From assembly GCF_913063105.1 (NCBI RefSeq), contig NZ_CAJXYQ010000022.1, positions 1 to 64,000 of the forward strand: a DNA stretch of 64,000 nucleotides, read 5' to 3'. Source of the DNA: an uncultured Draconibacterium sp. Its GTDB lineage: Bacteria; Bacteroidota; Bacteroidia; Bacteroidales; Prolixibacteraceae. Of this stretch, positions 53,654 through 62,695 are shown in pieces (position 1 is the stretch's first letter; every line of letters begins with the position of its first letter). The notes under the pieces were generated by a model, which was not told where the DNA came from, searched no databases, and saw only the letters and a list, made by a program, of their open reading frames with translations. The translations under genes and the position numbers were made by a program.

Positions 53654-54100
53654 TTAAGCCAGAAACGATTCCAGCATCCAAATTTCTTTTTCAGTATTTC
53701 CAATCCAATCGCTCATCATTGCAGCTGTACCTTCGTCGTTATTTTCTCCAGCAATTTCAAGTATTTCGTTAAAGCTTTTAAGGAAATAGCGCTGGCTTTC
53801 CAATACACTTTCAACAGCTGGTTTTGCCTCCGAAACGTTGGCTACCACACCCAGTTTTGCTGTTTTTAAGTAGTCCTCAAATGTATGCAAAGGCTGGCCT
53901 CCCAGCATTAAAATGCGTTCTGCAATTTCGTCAACTACTTCTGCTGCCTGGTTGTAATACCCTTCAAATTTTTCGTGAAGTGCAAAAAACAATTGCCCTT
54001 TTATATTCCAGTGCAAACCGCGCAGGTTTTGGTAATGAATTTGGTAATCTGCCAATAACTGATTTAATTTCTCAACGGTGTTTTGATTTGTTGCTTTCAT
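53654..54100 (-). CDS. dps: Dps-family ferritin-like DNA protection protein
   Basis: The 148-residue product is a four-helix ferritin-like protein of normal Dps length. The ferroxidase-site residues are in LRGLHWNIKGQLFFALHEKFEGYY and DEIAERILMLGG, the typical Dps pattern shared between two subunits. Dps dodecamers oxidise and store iron using peroxide and shield DNA. It is divergent from an oxyR-type gene, with 107 bases between the two start codons, and a palindrome lies in that gap. Control by OxyR is therefore likely, as known in other Bacteroidota. Confidence 0.93.
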   Translation of the reverse strand: MKATNQNTVEKLNQLLADYQIHYQNLRGLHWNIKGQLFFALHEKFEGYYNQAAEVVDEIAERILMLGGQPLHTFEDYLKTAKLGVVANVSEAKPAVESVLESQRYFLKSFNEILEIAGENNDEGTAAMMSDWIGNTEKEIWMLESFLA

Positions 54101-54152
54101 AATGTGTAATTTTTAATTTATTTAAATTTTTTCTTTTGTTTCAACACTTCAA

Positions 54153-54172
54153 AAATACTATTAGTAGTATTT
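54153..54172. promoter_or_regulatory. Candidate OxyR operator in the dps-oxyR gap
   Basis: AAATACTA (54153-54160), TTAG, TAGTATTT (54165-54172) is a perfect 8-base inverted repeat with a 4-base centre. LysR-type regulators bind such T-N11-A dyads. It lies between the divergent start codons at 54100 and 54208. Confidence 0.5.
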
Positions 54173-54207
54173 ATTATATTTATGATATTATTAGTAATTC
54201 TTATATT

Positions 54208-55149
54208 ATGAATATTGCTCAATTAGAATATTTAAAGGAATTGTATGTGAGTGGTTCGTTTTCGGTAGCTGCCGACCGACTTGGAGTAACCCAGCCGGCT
54301 TTAAGTTTGCAAATACAGAAACTGGAAGACGAACTGGATTTTAAGTTAATTGACCGAAGTAAACGCCCCTTTCAATTTACTGATGAGGGAAATTTGTTTT
54401 ACGAAAAATCGCTGGATATTTTAAAACAAATTGAGGCGCTAAAACAAATATCTATTACCATAAGCGAAGAAGTAAGTGGTAACCTGAAAGTAGGTATTAT
54501 TCCAACCCTGGCACCTTATCTGGTACCGCTTTTTATTCATCAGCTGCGGCAAAGCTTCCCGGCTTTACAATTAGAAATATACGAGCTAAAAACCGAAAAA
54601 ATAATAGATAAGATTAAAATGGGCGACATTGATTGTGGCATAATTTCAACGCCTGTTTCGGCTACAAATGTTGCGATTACCCCACTTTTTTACGAACGCT
54701 TTTTTGCCTATTTGTCTGAAAATCACCCGATGTTTAACCGCGATGTTATTAATATTAAATCGGTAGAAGAAAGTGATATTTGGTATTTGGAAGAGGGAAA
54801 TTGTTTTCAGAACCAGATGAATTCAATTTGTCAGCTAAATCCGCAAAAACAAAACAAACAAAGCTTAATTTATCATAGTAATTCTATAGAGTCGTTGCGG
54901 CGTATTGTGGAAAACCGAAGTGGCCTTACCTTTATTCCGGAGCTGGCCACCATAAATATTCCGGCCGAGCAGGAAGAGCTGATAAAAGAAATTGTTCCCG
55001 ACGAGCCCGTGCGAGAAATTAGCTTGATTACCGCAAAACGCTATGCCAAAGAAAGACAGGTTAAGGCATTAAAAGAAATAATTAGCGTAAGTGTACCTGC
55101 CCGGATGCGAACAAAACCGGATGGATGGGTGGTTGATACCCTGTTGTAA
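54208..55149 (+). CDS. oxyR: OxyR peroxide-sensing LysR-type regulator
   Basis: I choose the ATG at 54208, which gives 313 residues starting MNIAQLEYLKEL. The longer frame upstream has an AT-rich, unfamiliar N-terminus and overlaps the palindrome. The helix-turn-helix is at about 1-60 (SVAADRLGVTQPALSLQIQKLE). With this start, the redox cysteines fall at residues 199 and 208 (EGNCFQNQMNSIC), the same numbers as in E. coli OxyR. That supports both the start and the function. Peroxide forms a disulfide between them and turns on peroxide defence genes such as the divergent dps. Confidence 0.93.
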   Translation: MNIAQLEYLKELYVSGSFSVAADRLGVTQPALSLQIQKLEDELDFKLIDRSKRPFQFTDEGNLFYEKSLDILKQIEALKQISITISEEVSGNLKVGIIPTLAPYLVPLFIHQLRQSFPALQLEIYELKTEKIIDKIKMGDIDCGIISTPVSATNVAITPLFYERFFAYLSENHPMFNRDVINIKSVEESDIWYLEEGNCFQNQMNSICQLNPQKQNKQSLIYHSNSIESLRRIVENRSGLTFIPELATINIPAEQEELIKEIVPDEPVREISLITAKRYAKERQVKALKEIISVSVPARMRTKPDGWVVDTLL

Positions 55150-55251
55150 ACTCGCATCAGTACCAGGAGCATGGTGTTAAAATCATAATTTATGCGACAG
55201 ATAAAGTAAACTTTAATACGAACGGAATGTTTTAGAGCTTAAAATAAGGCC

Positions 55252-56169
55252 ATGCAAAAACACGATCACCATCATCACCACCACCATCACCACGATGTAA
55301 AAGGGAAAAAGTTGCTTTGGGTAACTATTCTAAACCTTGCCATAACGGTTGTTCAGGTAGTGGGTGGTATTGTCTCCAATAGTTTGTCGTTATTGTCGGA
55401 TGCTTTGCATAATCTTGGCGATTCGTCGGCGATTTTTATCGCCTTTTTGGCCGGAAAAAGAAGCCACAAAGAAGCCAACGAGCAAAAAACTTTTGGATAT
55501 AAACGTATTGAAATTCTGGCTGCCCTTTTTAATGGCGTGGTGTTAATTGGTATTTGTTTATACCTGTTTATCGAGGCATACGAACGCTTTTTGCATCCCG
55601 AACCAATAAAGGGAAAAATAATGTTTATTGTGGCCAGTTTTGGTTTGCTTGCCAATTTAATTTCGGTGGTGGTGCTCAATAAAGACAAAAATGATAACCT
55701 GAATATCAGGGCGGCCTATTTGCATTTACTGGGCGATACTTTTTCGTCGGTAGCTGTTATTGTTGGCGGGCTGGCTATCTGGAAATTTGGTGTTTTTTGG
55801 ATTGACCCACTAATTACTGTTTTAGTAGGCCTGTACATAATTTACCACACCTGGGACGTGGTTAAAGAAACGGTTGATATTTTAATGCAGTCGACACCCG
55901 CCAATATCGACCTGTCCAAAATTAAAAACGAAGTGGAAAAAATTGAGGAGATTGATAATATTCATCACATTCATGTGTGGAAACTGGATGACACGCAAAT
56001 TCACCTTGAAGCACATATAAACCTGGCTAAAAACATTACCATGCAGCAATTAATGGAGGTAAGAGCTCAGGCAGAAGAGGTTTTACACCAAAAATTTGGT
56101 ATTGCACATATTACGCTTCAGGCCGGCTACGAATGTTGCGGCACCAATCCTGATTTGCTCGCCCACTGA
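55252..56169 (+). CDS. CDF-family metal cation exporter
   Basis: The 305-residue product is a cation diffusion facilitator with six predicted membrane helices. The metal site lies in SLSLLSDALHNLGDSSA (helix 2) and YLHLLGDTFSSVAV (helix 5), giving the HxxxD pattern of zinc transporters. A cytoplasmic C-terminal domain has HHIHVWKLDDTQIHLEAHI. The N-terminus begins MQKHD and then runs through nine His residues, a putative metal-binding tail. Zn(II), Co(II) or Cd(II) export is likely. The gene stands alone after oxyR, with 102 bases between. Confidence 0.93.
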   Translation: MQKHDHHHHHHHHHDVKGKKLLWVTILNLAITVVQVVGGIVSNSLSLLSDALHNLGDSSAIFIAFLAGKRSHKEANEQKTFGYKRIEILAALFNGVVLIGICLYLFIEAYERFLHPEPIKGKIMFIVASFGLLANLISVVVLNKDKNDNLNIRAAYLHLLGDTFSSVAVIVGGLAIWKFGVFWIDPLITVLVGLYIIYHTWDVVKETVDILMQSTPANIDLSKIKNEVEKIEEIDNIHHIHVWKLDDTQIHLEAHINLAKNITMQQLMEVRAQAEEVLHQKFGIAHITLQAGYECCGTNPDLLAH

Positions 56170-56289
56170 TTTGGCTGTTTTTGCTAACCGGTTTTTATGA
56201 ATAGCAACTGCCAAAATCCCAAAATCAGGCGATTGTTTGTTCTTTGGTAATCAGCAATATTTGTGTTGTAAAAAACCAAAATTCAAGCT

Positions 56290-56499
56290 ATGATTTTTAC
56301 CTTTATTTCGGGCATTACAACATCGTCGCAAACAGAGCTGTTACGCTTGTTTCTTATCGATTTTTCGTTTTATACCTTCTTGGCAGGGCTTGTGGGCTGT
56401 ATGCTGTTTCGTAACGAAAGAAAAAAGTACCTCAGTAAAATTCTAATGGTTTTGATGACCCTGGCGTCTTTTGTTTTCCTGGTTTTGCAGTTCAATTAA
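56290..56499 (+). CDS. Small hypothetical membrane protein
   Basis: The 69-residue product has two hydrophobic helices (about 20-39, LFLIDFSFYTFLAGLVGC, and 51-67, ILMVLMTLASFVFLVLQ) joined by a basic loop (RNERKKYLSK). No family is recognised. It ends 10 bases before the convergent LuxR-type gene, and an imperfect inverted repeat (CCTGGCG, 56460-56466, with CGCCAGG, 56503-56509) may terminate both. Coding is plausible but not proven. Confidence 0.5.
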   Translation: MIFTFISGITTSSQTELLRLFLIDFSFYTFLAGLVGCMLFRNERKKYLSKILMVLMTLASFVFLVLQFN

Positions 56500-56509
56500 A
56501 AGCGCCAGG

Positions 56510-57106
56510 CTAAATCGAAAAACCATCAACATCAACCAGACCATTGGCAACCGCATAAATAACCAACGCAGCAGTTGATTTTACCCCCAATTTATTACTG
56601 ATGTTTTTTCGGTGCGAGATTACGGTATGGATACTGATAAAAAGTTCTTCGGCAATTTCTTTATTGGCTTTACCAATAGCCAGAAGTTTTAAAACATCAA
56701 TTTCGCGTTCACTCAGAGCACTGTCGTTATCGTTTAAAGGCTGCGGAGCCGATGCAAAATGTTTTGCAAGTATATTGCTGATAGTGTCAAAACTGTCGGT
56801 AATAAAAATATTATCGGTAAAGTTTTTATGCAGGTTTCGGTCGTAGTGGTTTGAAATTAGTCCGATTATATTTTGTTGATTAAAAAATAACTGGAATTTA
56901 CTGAGTGTAACCTTTGAGTTGCTAAAGGTAATCGGGTTAACAAGTACCATTTTAAACAGTTCGGGCTGACCGGTTTTAAGTGCCTCTTCAACCGTTTCTA
57001 CATGCAACAACTCCGTTTGGTCTTTAATGTTTTCAATAATGGCAATTATGCCTTCGCGAATGATAACCGAGGGTTCAATAATTAATATTTTACAAGGCTT
57101 ATTCAA
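56510..57106 (-). CDS. LuxR/NarL-type regulator with degenerate receiver
   Basis: The 198-residue product has a receiver-like N-terminus (CKILIIEPSVIIREGI) and a LuxR helix-turn-helix at about 130-190 (LSEREIDVLKLLAIGKANKEIAEELFISIHTVISHRKN). The receiver lacks the usual acidic pair after strand 1, and the phospho-acceptor Asp after strand 3 appears as Asn (MVLVNPITF). Control by phosphorylation is therefore unlikely. The gene starts immediately after the stop of the hemerythrin gene, so the two are co-transcribed. An iron, oxygen or nitric oxide-related input through the hemerythrin partner is an inference. Confidence 0.85.
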   Translation of the reverse strand: MNKPCKILIIEPSVIIREGIIAIIENIKDQTELLHVETVEEALKTGQPELFKMVLVNPITFSNSKVTLSKFQLFFNQQNIIGLISNHYDRNLHKNFTDNIFITDSFDTISNILAKHFASAPQPLNDNDSALSEREIDVLKLLAIGKANKEIAEELFISIHTVISHRKNISNKLGVKSTAALVIYAVANGLVDVDGFSI

Positions 57107-57805
57107 TTAGGCAAGGTTTTGTTTTTCCAATTGTTCAACCTGTGGAATTAGTATCTCGTTTTCAATTTTCGAATGAATTTGCAGGTCGGCATCCAAATCG
57201 AAAAGTGCAAATAATATTTTACGTCTTAGTTTACTGTTTGATTTTTGTGGGAGGTGTTCAATCAGCAAACGTTTTACATCGTCAAGCTTTTCCTGAATAT
57301 CATCGTGGTGCTCGCGGTAGTCAATTACCGAATAATTATTTTTGGCGCTGGCTTCCAGTAAGTTTAAAATGTAGGGGAAAACAGTATTGTTTTCATAATC
57401 AAAATGCTGGTCAACTTCATTTTTGTATTCATTAAAAAAACGTTCAACCAGTTGCATTTCAGGTTTCTGGCTGTCTTCACTCATTAAATGAATATTTTGT
57501 ATAATTTCCGGAAAAACCTCGTCGGCATAGTAGGTATGCGATTGCATCAGGTATTGCACAATTTGCTTCACCTCGTTTACATCAAATTCAAGCTGGTAAT
57601 TGTACGAGCTGTCGATATTAAGGTTAGCCACCATTAAAAATACTTTGGTGCTAATCTGGTACTCTGCACAAAGCTCTTCCACTGTTTTTTCGTGAACGCC
57701 CAATTTTATTCCAAAACGTTCGAGTACCAAAATCAATTGCGGGTAGGTAAAAAGCAATTTCGACACTTTTATGCCGTATCCTATTTTTTCGTGTTTTAAA
57801 CTCAT
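57107..57805 (-). CDS. Hemerythrin-domain protein (RIC/YtfE-like)
   Basis: The 232-residue product has an N-terminal segment resembling the ScdA/RIC entry domain (about 1-75, GVHEKTVEELCAEYQIS) and a hemerythrin four-helix bundle. Its iron-binding residues are visible in MQSHTYYADEVFP, VDQHFDYENNTVFPY, YREHHDDIQEKL and QIHSKIENEILIP. RIC/YtfE proteins help repair di-iron or iron-sulfur centres after nitrosative or oxidative stress; other hemerythrins sense oxygen. It is adjacent to a LuxR-type regulator with no gap, suggesting a redox-sensing or iron-repair pair. The nearby oxyR-dps genes add to a stress context. Confidence 0.85.
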   Translation of the reverse strand: MSLKHEKIGYGIKVSKLLFTYPQLILVLERFGIKLGVHEKTVEELCAEYQISTKVFLMVANLNIDSSYNYQLEFDVNEVKQIVQYLMQSHTYYADEVFPEIIQNIHLMSEDSQKPEMQLVERFFNEYKNEVDQHFDYENNTVFPYILNLLEASAKNNYSVIDYREHHDDIQEKLDDVKRLLIEHLPQKSNSKLRRKILFALFDLDADLQIHSKIENEILIPQVEQLEKQNLA

Positions 57806-58194
57806 TACTGTATTCTTAACGCCACAAAAATATAATATTTATTCAGACCGTTTAAAAATAAGATTTGTTAACCGAAAAATATCAGATTGAATTTAGCTTA
57901 ACTCATCCTTAGGTTAAATCGCATGATGTCTGAAAAAGATAGAATCGGCATTTTTTTATCTTGACAGAATATTTCCCGTATCCTGATGAAAAATGTCGTA
58001 TTTGTAGCACAAGAATTACTTTAGTGGCTAATGCAAAATTTTGGTTTGTGTAATTTCTGAAAAAAACACAACTTGGGGCTATTATTCTTGTAAAGTTTGC
58101 GGAAATTAAAAAATCGGTTTAAGCTTTTGTAGTCCTGTTTGTAACTTATTGCGTCATTAGTATAATGATTGTAAAATCATAAAAAGAAAACGAT
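57806..58194. other. 389-base divergent intergenic region before the GH51 gene
   Basis: No ORF is supported here. A perfect 6-base palindrome, ATGATT-GTAA-AATCAT, lies at 58165-58180 just before the GH51 start and might be a regulator site. No exact TAnnTTTG element was found. The araR/araA-type repeat seen further downstream is not present. Confidence 0.4.
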
Positions 58195-60135
58195 ATGAAT
58201 TATAAAACTGTAGTTTTTCTGCTTTTATGCTGTAGCCAAAGTTTATTTGCCCAAATAAATTTTGAAGTAGATGTACTAAATAAAGGTGCTGCCATACAAC
58301 CTGATATGTACGGCGTGTTTTTCGAGGATATAAATTTTGGTGCCGATGGTGGCTTGTATGCCGAGTTGATAAAGAACCGGTCGTTTGAGTTTCATCAGCC
58401 ATTTGTAGGCTGGCTGCCATTCGGAAATATAGCAGTTAAAAATGAAGCGCCTTGTTTTAACCGGAATCCAAACTATGTGCGCCTGAACGAAACCGGCCTG
58501 AGGCGAGGAACAGGGTTGGAAAACTTTGGGTTCAGAGGCATTGGTTTCCAAAAGAATGATGACTATCGTTTTTCGTTTTATGCGCGCGTTGTAAACGACG
58601 GCGATAAAAAGTTTGTTGTTGAATTGCTTGGCAGCAACGAAAATGTAATTGGAAAAGGAGAACTTACTGTTAGCGGAAATTCATGGAAAAAATATACTAC
58701 TACGATTAAATCTGGTGCAACTGATGCCAAAGGAAAACTAAGATTGATTCTGAAAACACAGGGAGAAGTTGACCTTGATCATATCTCTATGTTTCCGGTT
58801 GAAACCTGGAAAGGCCGCGAAAATGGTTTGCGCAAAGACCTGGTTGAGGCACTCTTTGAGTTGAACCCCGGTGTGTTTCGTTTTCCCGGAGGATGTATAA
58901 TTGAAGGAAACACCCTGGAGACCCGCTACCAGTGGAAGAACAGTGTTGGTCCTGTTGAGAACCGACCACTAAATGAAAACCGCTGGAATTATACGTTTAA
59001 ACACCGCTTTTTCCCGGATTATTACCAAACCTACGGAATGGGTTTTTACGAGTTCTTTTTGTTGAGTGAAGACCTTGGCGCCGAGCCTCTTCCTGTTATT
59101 AGCTGTGGTTTGGCGTGTCAGTATGAAAGCGAAGAATGTGTGCCTGTTGGCGATTTGAAGCCTTACATTGACGATGCTGTTGACCTGATTGAGTTTGCCA
59201 ACGGACCGCTTGACTCGGAATGGGGAAAAGTTAGGGCCGAAATGGGGCACCCAGAGCCTTTTAACCTGAAATACCTGGCTATTGGAAACGAACAATGGGG
59301 AGAAGGCTATGTAGAGCGGTTGATCCCTTTTTTAGAGGTACTTCGCAATAAACATCCGGAGATTAAAATTATTGGTACATCGGGACCTACACCCGACGGT
59401 GAAAAATTTGACTACTTGTGGCCCAAAATGAGAGAGCTGGAAGTAGATTTGGTTGACGAACACTACTATCGAAGTCCGGAGTGGTTTTTGGCCAACGCAG
59501 CACGCTACGATAGTTACGATCGTAGTGGTCCCAAAGTATTTGCCGGAGAATATGCCTCGCACCATAAAACCCGTGATAACAATTTGAGGGCAGCCATCTC
59601 GGAAGCTGCATTTATGACCGGCCTTGAGCGAAATGCCGATGTGGTGCAACTGGCAACTTATGCCCCGCTGTTTGCCCATGTTGATGCCTGGCAGTGGAAA
59701 CCTGATATGATTTGGTTTGATAACCTAAATGTGGTTCGAACCCCAAATTATTACGTGCAAAAAATGTATGCCTGCAACGCCGGAACAAATGTGTTGCCTT
59801 TAACCCGAGACAACGAAATAGTAGCAGGAAAAGACAGTTTGTTTGCCAGTGCCGTTTTCGATGCGAATACAACAGAGCTTATTGTAAAAGTTGTAAATGC
59901 CTCGGATAAGCCACAAGAAATTAACATTTTACTTAAGCAGTTAAATCAATCGGTGGCCAACACCCGGGTAAATATTAGCTGTTTACATGCAAACGAGCCC
60001 GGAGCCGTTAACACCATTGAGGCACCAAATAAACTGGTTCCAACATCAACATACGTTTTGGCCCATGAAAAAGGGTTTAAATTAAATGCCCTGGGCAATG
60101 CGTTTTACGTTTGCCGCATAAAAATAAAAGAATAG
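58195..60135 (+). CDS. GH51 alpha-L-arabinofuranosidase
   Basis: The 646-residue product has a signal peptide (LLLCCSQSLFAQ), a GH51 opening (MYGVFFEDINFGADGGLYAE) and a carbohydrate-binding-like insert near 90-200 (FGFRGIGFQKNDDYRFSF). The barrel follows, with acid/base Glu in YLAIGNEQWGEGY (about residue 364) and nucleophile Glu in VFAGEYASH (about 450). A C-terminal sandwich closes it. GH51 enzymes release alpha-L-arabinofuranose from arabinan and arabinoxylan. The following double-GH43 gene begins 47 bases after its stop, and araR and araA lie downstream, forming an arabinose-release and catabolism set. Confidence 0.95.
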   Translation: MNYKTVVFLLLCCSQSLFAQINFEVDVLNKGAAIQPDMYGVFFEDINFGADGGLYAELIKNRSFEFHQPFVGWLPFGNIAVKNEAPCFNRNPNYVRLNETGLRRGTGLENFGFRGIGFQKNDDYRFSFYARVVNDGDKKFVVELLGSNENVIGKGELTVSGNSWKKYTTTIKSGATDAKGKLRLILKTQGEVDLDHISMFPVETWKGRENGLRKDLVEALFELNPGVFRFPGGCIIEGNTLETRYQWKNSVGPVENRPLNENRWNYTFKHRFFPDYYQTYGMGFYEFFLLSEDLGAEPLPVISCGLACQYESEECVPVGDLKPYIDDAVDLIEFANGPLDSEWGKVRAEMGHPEPFNLKYLAIGNEQWGEGYVERLIPFLEVLRNKHPEIKIIGTSGPTPDGEKFDYLWPKMRELEVDLVDEHYYRSPEWFLANAARYDSYDRSGPKVFAGEYASHHKTRDNNLRAAISEAAFMTGLERNADVVQLATYAPLFAHVDAWQWKPDMIWFDNLNVVRTPNYYVQKMYACNAGTNVLPLTRDNEIVAGKDSLFASAVFDANTTELIVKVVNASDKPQEINILLKQLNQSVANTRVNISCLHANEPGAVNTIEAPNKLVPTSTYVLAHEKGFKLNALGNAFYVCRIKIKE

Positions 60136-60182
60136 CAACCATTCATTCGAATTTTACGAAAAAATACATAACCACATTATCG

Positions 60183-62318
60183 ATGAAACACAAAGAACTA
60201 ATTCTCTCCACTTTTTTAATCCTGTTACTATTGGTTCAGGGATGTACCAAAACCGAAAATAACGAGGCCTACCTGTTTGCCTATTTTACCGGAAATGGCC
60301 CGGGCGAAGAAGCAATCCGCTTTGCTGTAAGTGAGGATGCTTACCATTACAGGGCTTTAAATAACGATCAGCCAATTCTTAATAATAAAGATATTTCGTC
60401 CACAGGCGGGGTGCGCGACCCACATATCCTACGCGGTGCCAACGGCAACTTTTACATGGTAGTAACCGATTTGTATGTAACCGATATGGGTTGGAAAAAC
60501 TACGCCATGGTTCTATTAAAATCAAATGATTTAATTAACTGGAAATCATCAATAGTAAATATTCCGGAGGCTTTTCCTGATGAGTTTGGAGATGTGTGGC
60601 GCGTTTGGGCCCCACAAACTATTTATGATGAGGAAGTTGGGAAGTATATGGTTTATTTCTCGATGAAGCAGGGCGATGAGCCTGATATTATTTATTACGC
60701 TTACGCCAATGCCGATTTTACCGCGCTGGAAGCAGCACCCAAACAATTGCTGTACAGCCCAACAAACAATGCTTGTATTGATGGCGATATCATAAAAAAA
60801 GATCAAAAGTTTTACCTTTTTCATAAATCGGAAAGTGGCGACCCGGGAATTAAACTGGCTATCTCCGATCATCTCACCGAAGGCTACGAGTACCCCAGCC
60901 TCGAACGGGTCGATAAAGAAATTGAAAATGTAGAGGGCTCGGGCGTTTTTAAATTAAATAATTCAGATGAGTGGATTTTAATGTACGATGTATACGGCCT
61001 GGGAAGGTATCAATTTACGAAAAGTACAGATTTGCAAAATTTTACAGTTATTGATGAGGAGATTACTATGAATTTTCATCCTCGGCACGGAACAGTACTG
61101 CCCATAACCAAAACAGAGTTGAAACGATTAATATCGCAATGGGGAACAATGGATGACCCACTGGTAGAGGCTGCAGCCTCTGGTTTAAAAACACAAAATG
61201 TGAATATAGACAGCCAAAAAGGACGTATCCGTTTTCCGGTAAAAAAGGGTGTTGATATTTCTTCTTTCGATCCTGAATTTAAAACCTTTACGGGAGTAAA
61301 AGTAAGCCCAATGGGGCCTCAAAATTTTTCTTTAGGTCCGGTAAACTATACCATTACAATTGATGGAGTTGGGGAGCAAAATTTCAAGGCAACCGTTGCC
61401 GAAGATCATAATCCTGTTTTGGAAGGCTTTTATGCCGATCCGGATGTTCTGTTTGCTGAAAAAACAGGCAAATATTACATCTACCCAACAAGCGATGGAT
61501 TTCATAACTGGGGAGGCTATTATTTCAAAACCTTCTCATCCGAAAACCTGGTTGACTGGCAAGATGAGGGAGTAATTTTAAACCTACGCGAAGATGTAAG
61601 CTGGGCTAGTCATAATGCATGGGCACCCTGTATTATTGAAAAGAAAATTGATGGGGAATATAAGTATTTCTTTTATTTCTGTGGGCGGCAAAAAATAGGC
61701 GTTGCCGTTGCCGATAACCCCGAAGGACCATTTGTTGATAGGGGAGAACCGCTGATAAACTGGAAGCCCGAAGGAGTGAAAGGAGGGCAGGAAATAGATC
61801 CCGATGTTTTTACCGATCCAAAAACCGGAAAAAGTTACCTGTACTGGGGAAATGGTTATATGGCCGGAGTTGAGCTTAACGATGATATGGTTTCGTTAAA
61901 AATGGAAACTTTAAAAGTAATGACTCCGGATAAAACTTTCAGGGAAGGAGTGTATGTAATATACCGAAACGGTACATACTATTTTATGTGGTCGGAAGAC
62001 GATACCCGCAGTCCGAACTACAAAGTGCGTTATGCCACAAGCAATTCTCCCTTGGGCGAATTAACCATTCCCGAAAATAATATTGTTATTCAGCGCAATG
62101 CTGAGAAAGAAATTTTTGCAACCGGTCATAACTCGGCAATACAGGTTCCCGGAGAAGATAAGTGGTACCTGGTTTATCATCGTTTTACGTATCCTAATGG
62201 AAAAAACATGGGCTACAGGGCAGGTTTTCATCGCGAAGTTTGTATCGACAGACTCGGGTTTGATGAGCAGGGGAATATCATAGAAGTTATTCCAACGCTG
62301 GAAGGAATAGATCGTTAG
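60183..62318 (+). CDS. Tandem double-GH43 lipoprotein
   Basis: The ATG at 60183 is chosen for its lipoprotein signal (LLLLVQGCTKTE); an earlier in-frame ATG would overlap the GH51 gene. The 711-residue product contains two complete five-bladed propellers. The first has GGVRDPHIL (about residue 78), CIDGDII (about 199) and VEGSGVFKL (about 250). The second has FYADPDVLF (about 418), QEIDPDVFTD (about 539) and FREGVYVIY (about 587). All three GH43 acids are visible in each, so both modules may be active. Likely targets are arabinan or arabinoxylan fragments, complementing GH51. Tandem GH43 proteins are known but uncommon. Confidence 0.88.
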   Translation: MKHKELILSTFLILLLLVQGCTKTENNEAYLFAYFTGNGPGEEAIRFAVSEDAYHYRALNNDQPILNNKDISSTGGVRDPHILRGANGNFYMVVTDLYVTDMGWKNYAMVLLKSNDLINWKSSIVNIPEAFPDEFGDVWRVWAPQTIYDEEVGKYMVYFSMKQGDEPDIIYYAYANADFTALEAAPKQLLYSPTNNACIDGDIIKKDQKFYLFHKSESGDPGIKLAISDHLTEGYEYPSLERVDKEIENVEGSGVFKLNNSDEWILMYDVYGLGRYQFTKSTDLQNFTVIDEEITMNFHPRHGTVLPITKTELKRLISQWGTMDDPLVEAAASGLKTQNVNIDSQKGRIRFPVKKGVDISSFDPEFKTFTGVKVSPMGPQNFSLGPVNYTITIDGVGEQNFKATVAEDHNPVLEGFYADPDVLFAEKTGKYYIYPTSDGFHNWGGYYFKTFSSENLVDWQDEGVILNLREDVSWASHNAWAPCIIEKKIDGEYKYFFYFCGRQKIGVAVADNPEGPFVDRGEPLINWKPEGVKGGQEIDPDVFTDPKTGKSYLYWGNGYMAGVELNDDMVSLKMETLKVMTPDKTFREGVYVIYRNGTYYFMWSEDDTRSPNYKVRYATSNSPLGELTIPENNIVIQRNAEKEIFATGHNSAIQVPGEDKWYLVYHRFTYPNGKNMGYRAGFHREVCIDRLGFDEQGNIIEVIPTLEGIDR

Positions 62319-62650
62319 GCGCTTCCTCTTTCCGGACTTTGGGAAACAGCTTTTTGTTTTTATTACAGGCAAGAGGTAGATTTTGGATTAACGCTGGTTT
62401 TAAGCGCTGATTTAATAGTACTATTTACGCATAAATTAAGGTCACATGCCAGCTTTTATTTTTGGTCTGAATATAAAAACACCATAGTGTCGGACGATAA
62501 AGTACCAGATCTGTTTAATTTTTTTGTTAGTTTTCAGAGTTGAATAAAAGCCAGATAGTGAGTATGTTGTGTGTGGAGTATGGGTGATGGCATATATTTC
62601 TCTCTTTGTGCTCTTCAGCATATTTATGCAGATTTTCAGGAAAATAATAA

Positions 62651-62671
62651 TAAAAGTTAAAAATACTTTTA
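62651..62671. promoter_or_regulatory. Candidate AraR operator before araR
   Basis: TAAAAGT (62651-62657), seven bases, ACTTTTA (62665-62671) is a perfect inverted repeat. It abuts the -7 element at 62672-62679, where a repressor would block polymerase. The same half-site and spacing recur before araA at 63393-63413. Confidence 0.6.
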
Positions 62672-62679
62672 TAGATTTG
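62672..62679 (+). promoter_or_regulatory. -7 promoter element of araR
   Basis: TAGATTTG is an exact TAnnTTTG match ending 16 bases before the araR ATG at 62696, so the leader would be very short. It directly follows the candidate operator. Confidence 0.45.
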
Positions 62680-62695
62680 TCCCATCAATTTTATT

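Larger units (their letters stand above)
62319..62695. other. 377-base region upstream of araR
   Basis: No ORF is supported. The last 50 bases contain an operator-like inverted repeat and a -7 element, annotated separately. The remainder is AT-rich without a recognisable hairpin terminator for the double-GH43 gene. Confidence 0.4.

Noticed and set aside
54136..54207. Longer N-terminus for the oxyR-type gene
   Set aside because: The extra 24 residues are AT-rich low-complexity sequence overlapping the palindrome, while the later ATG gives a standard LysR start and cysteines at 199 and 208.
60111..60182. Earlier start for the double-GH43 gene
   Set aside because: It would overlap GH51 by 25 bases and place a hydrophilic stretch before an otherwise perfect lipoprotein signal.
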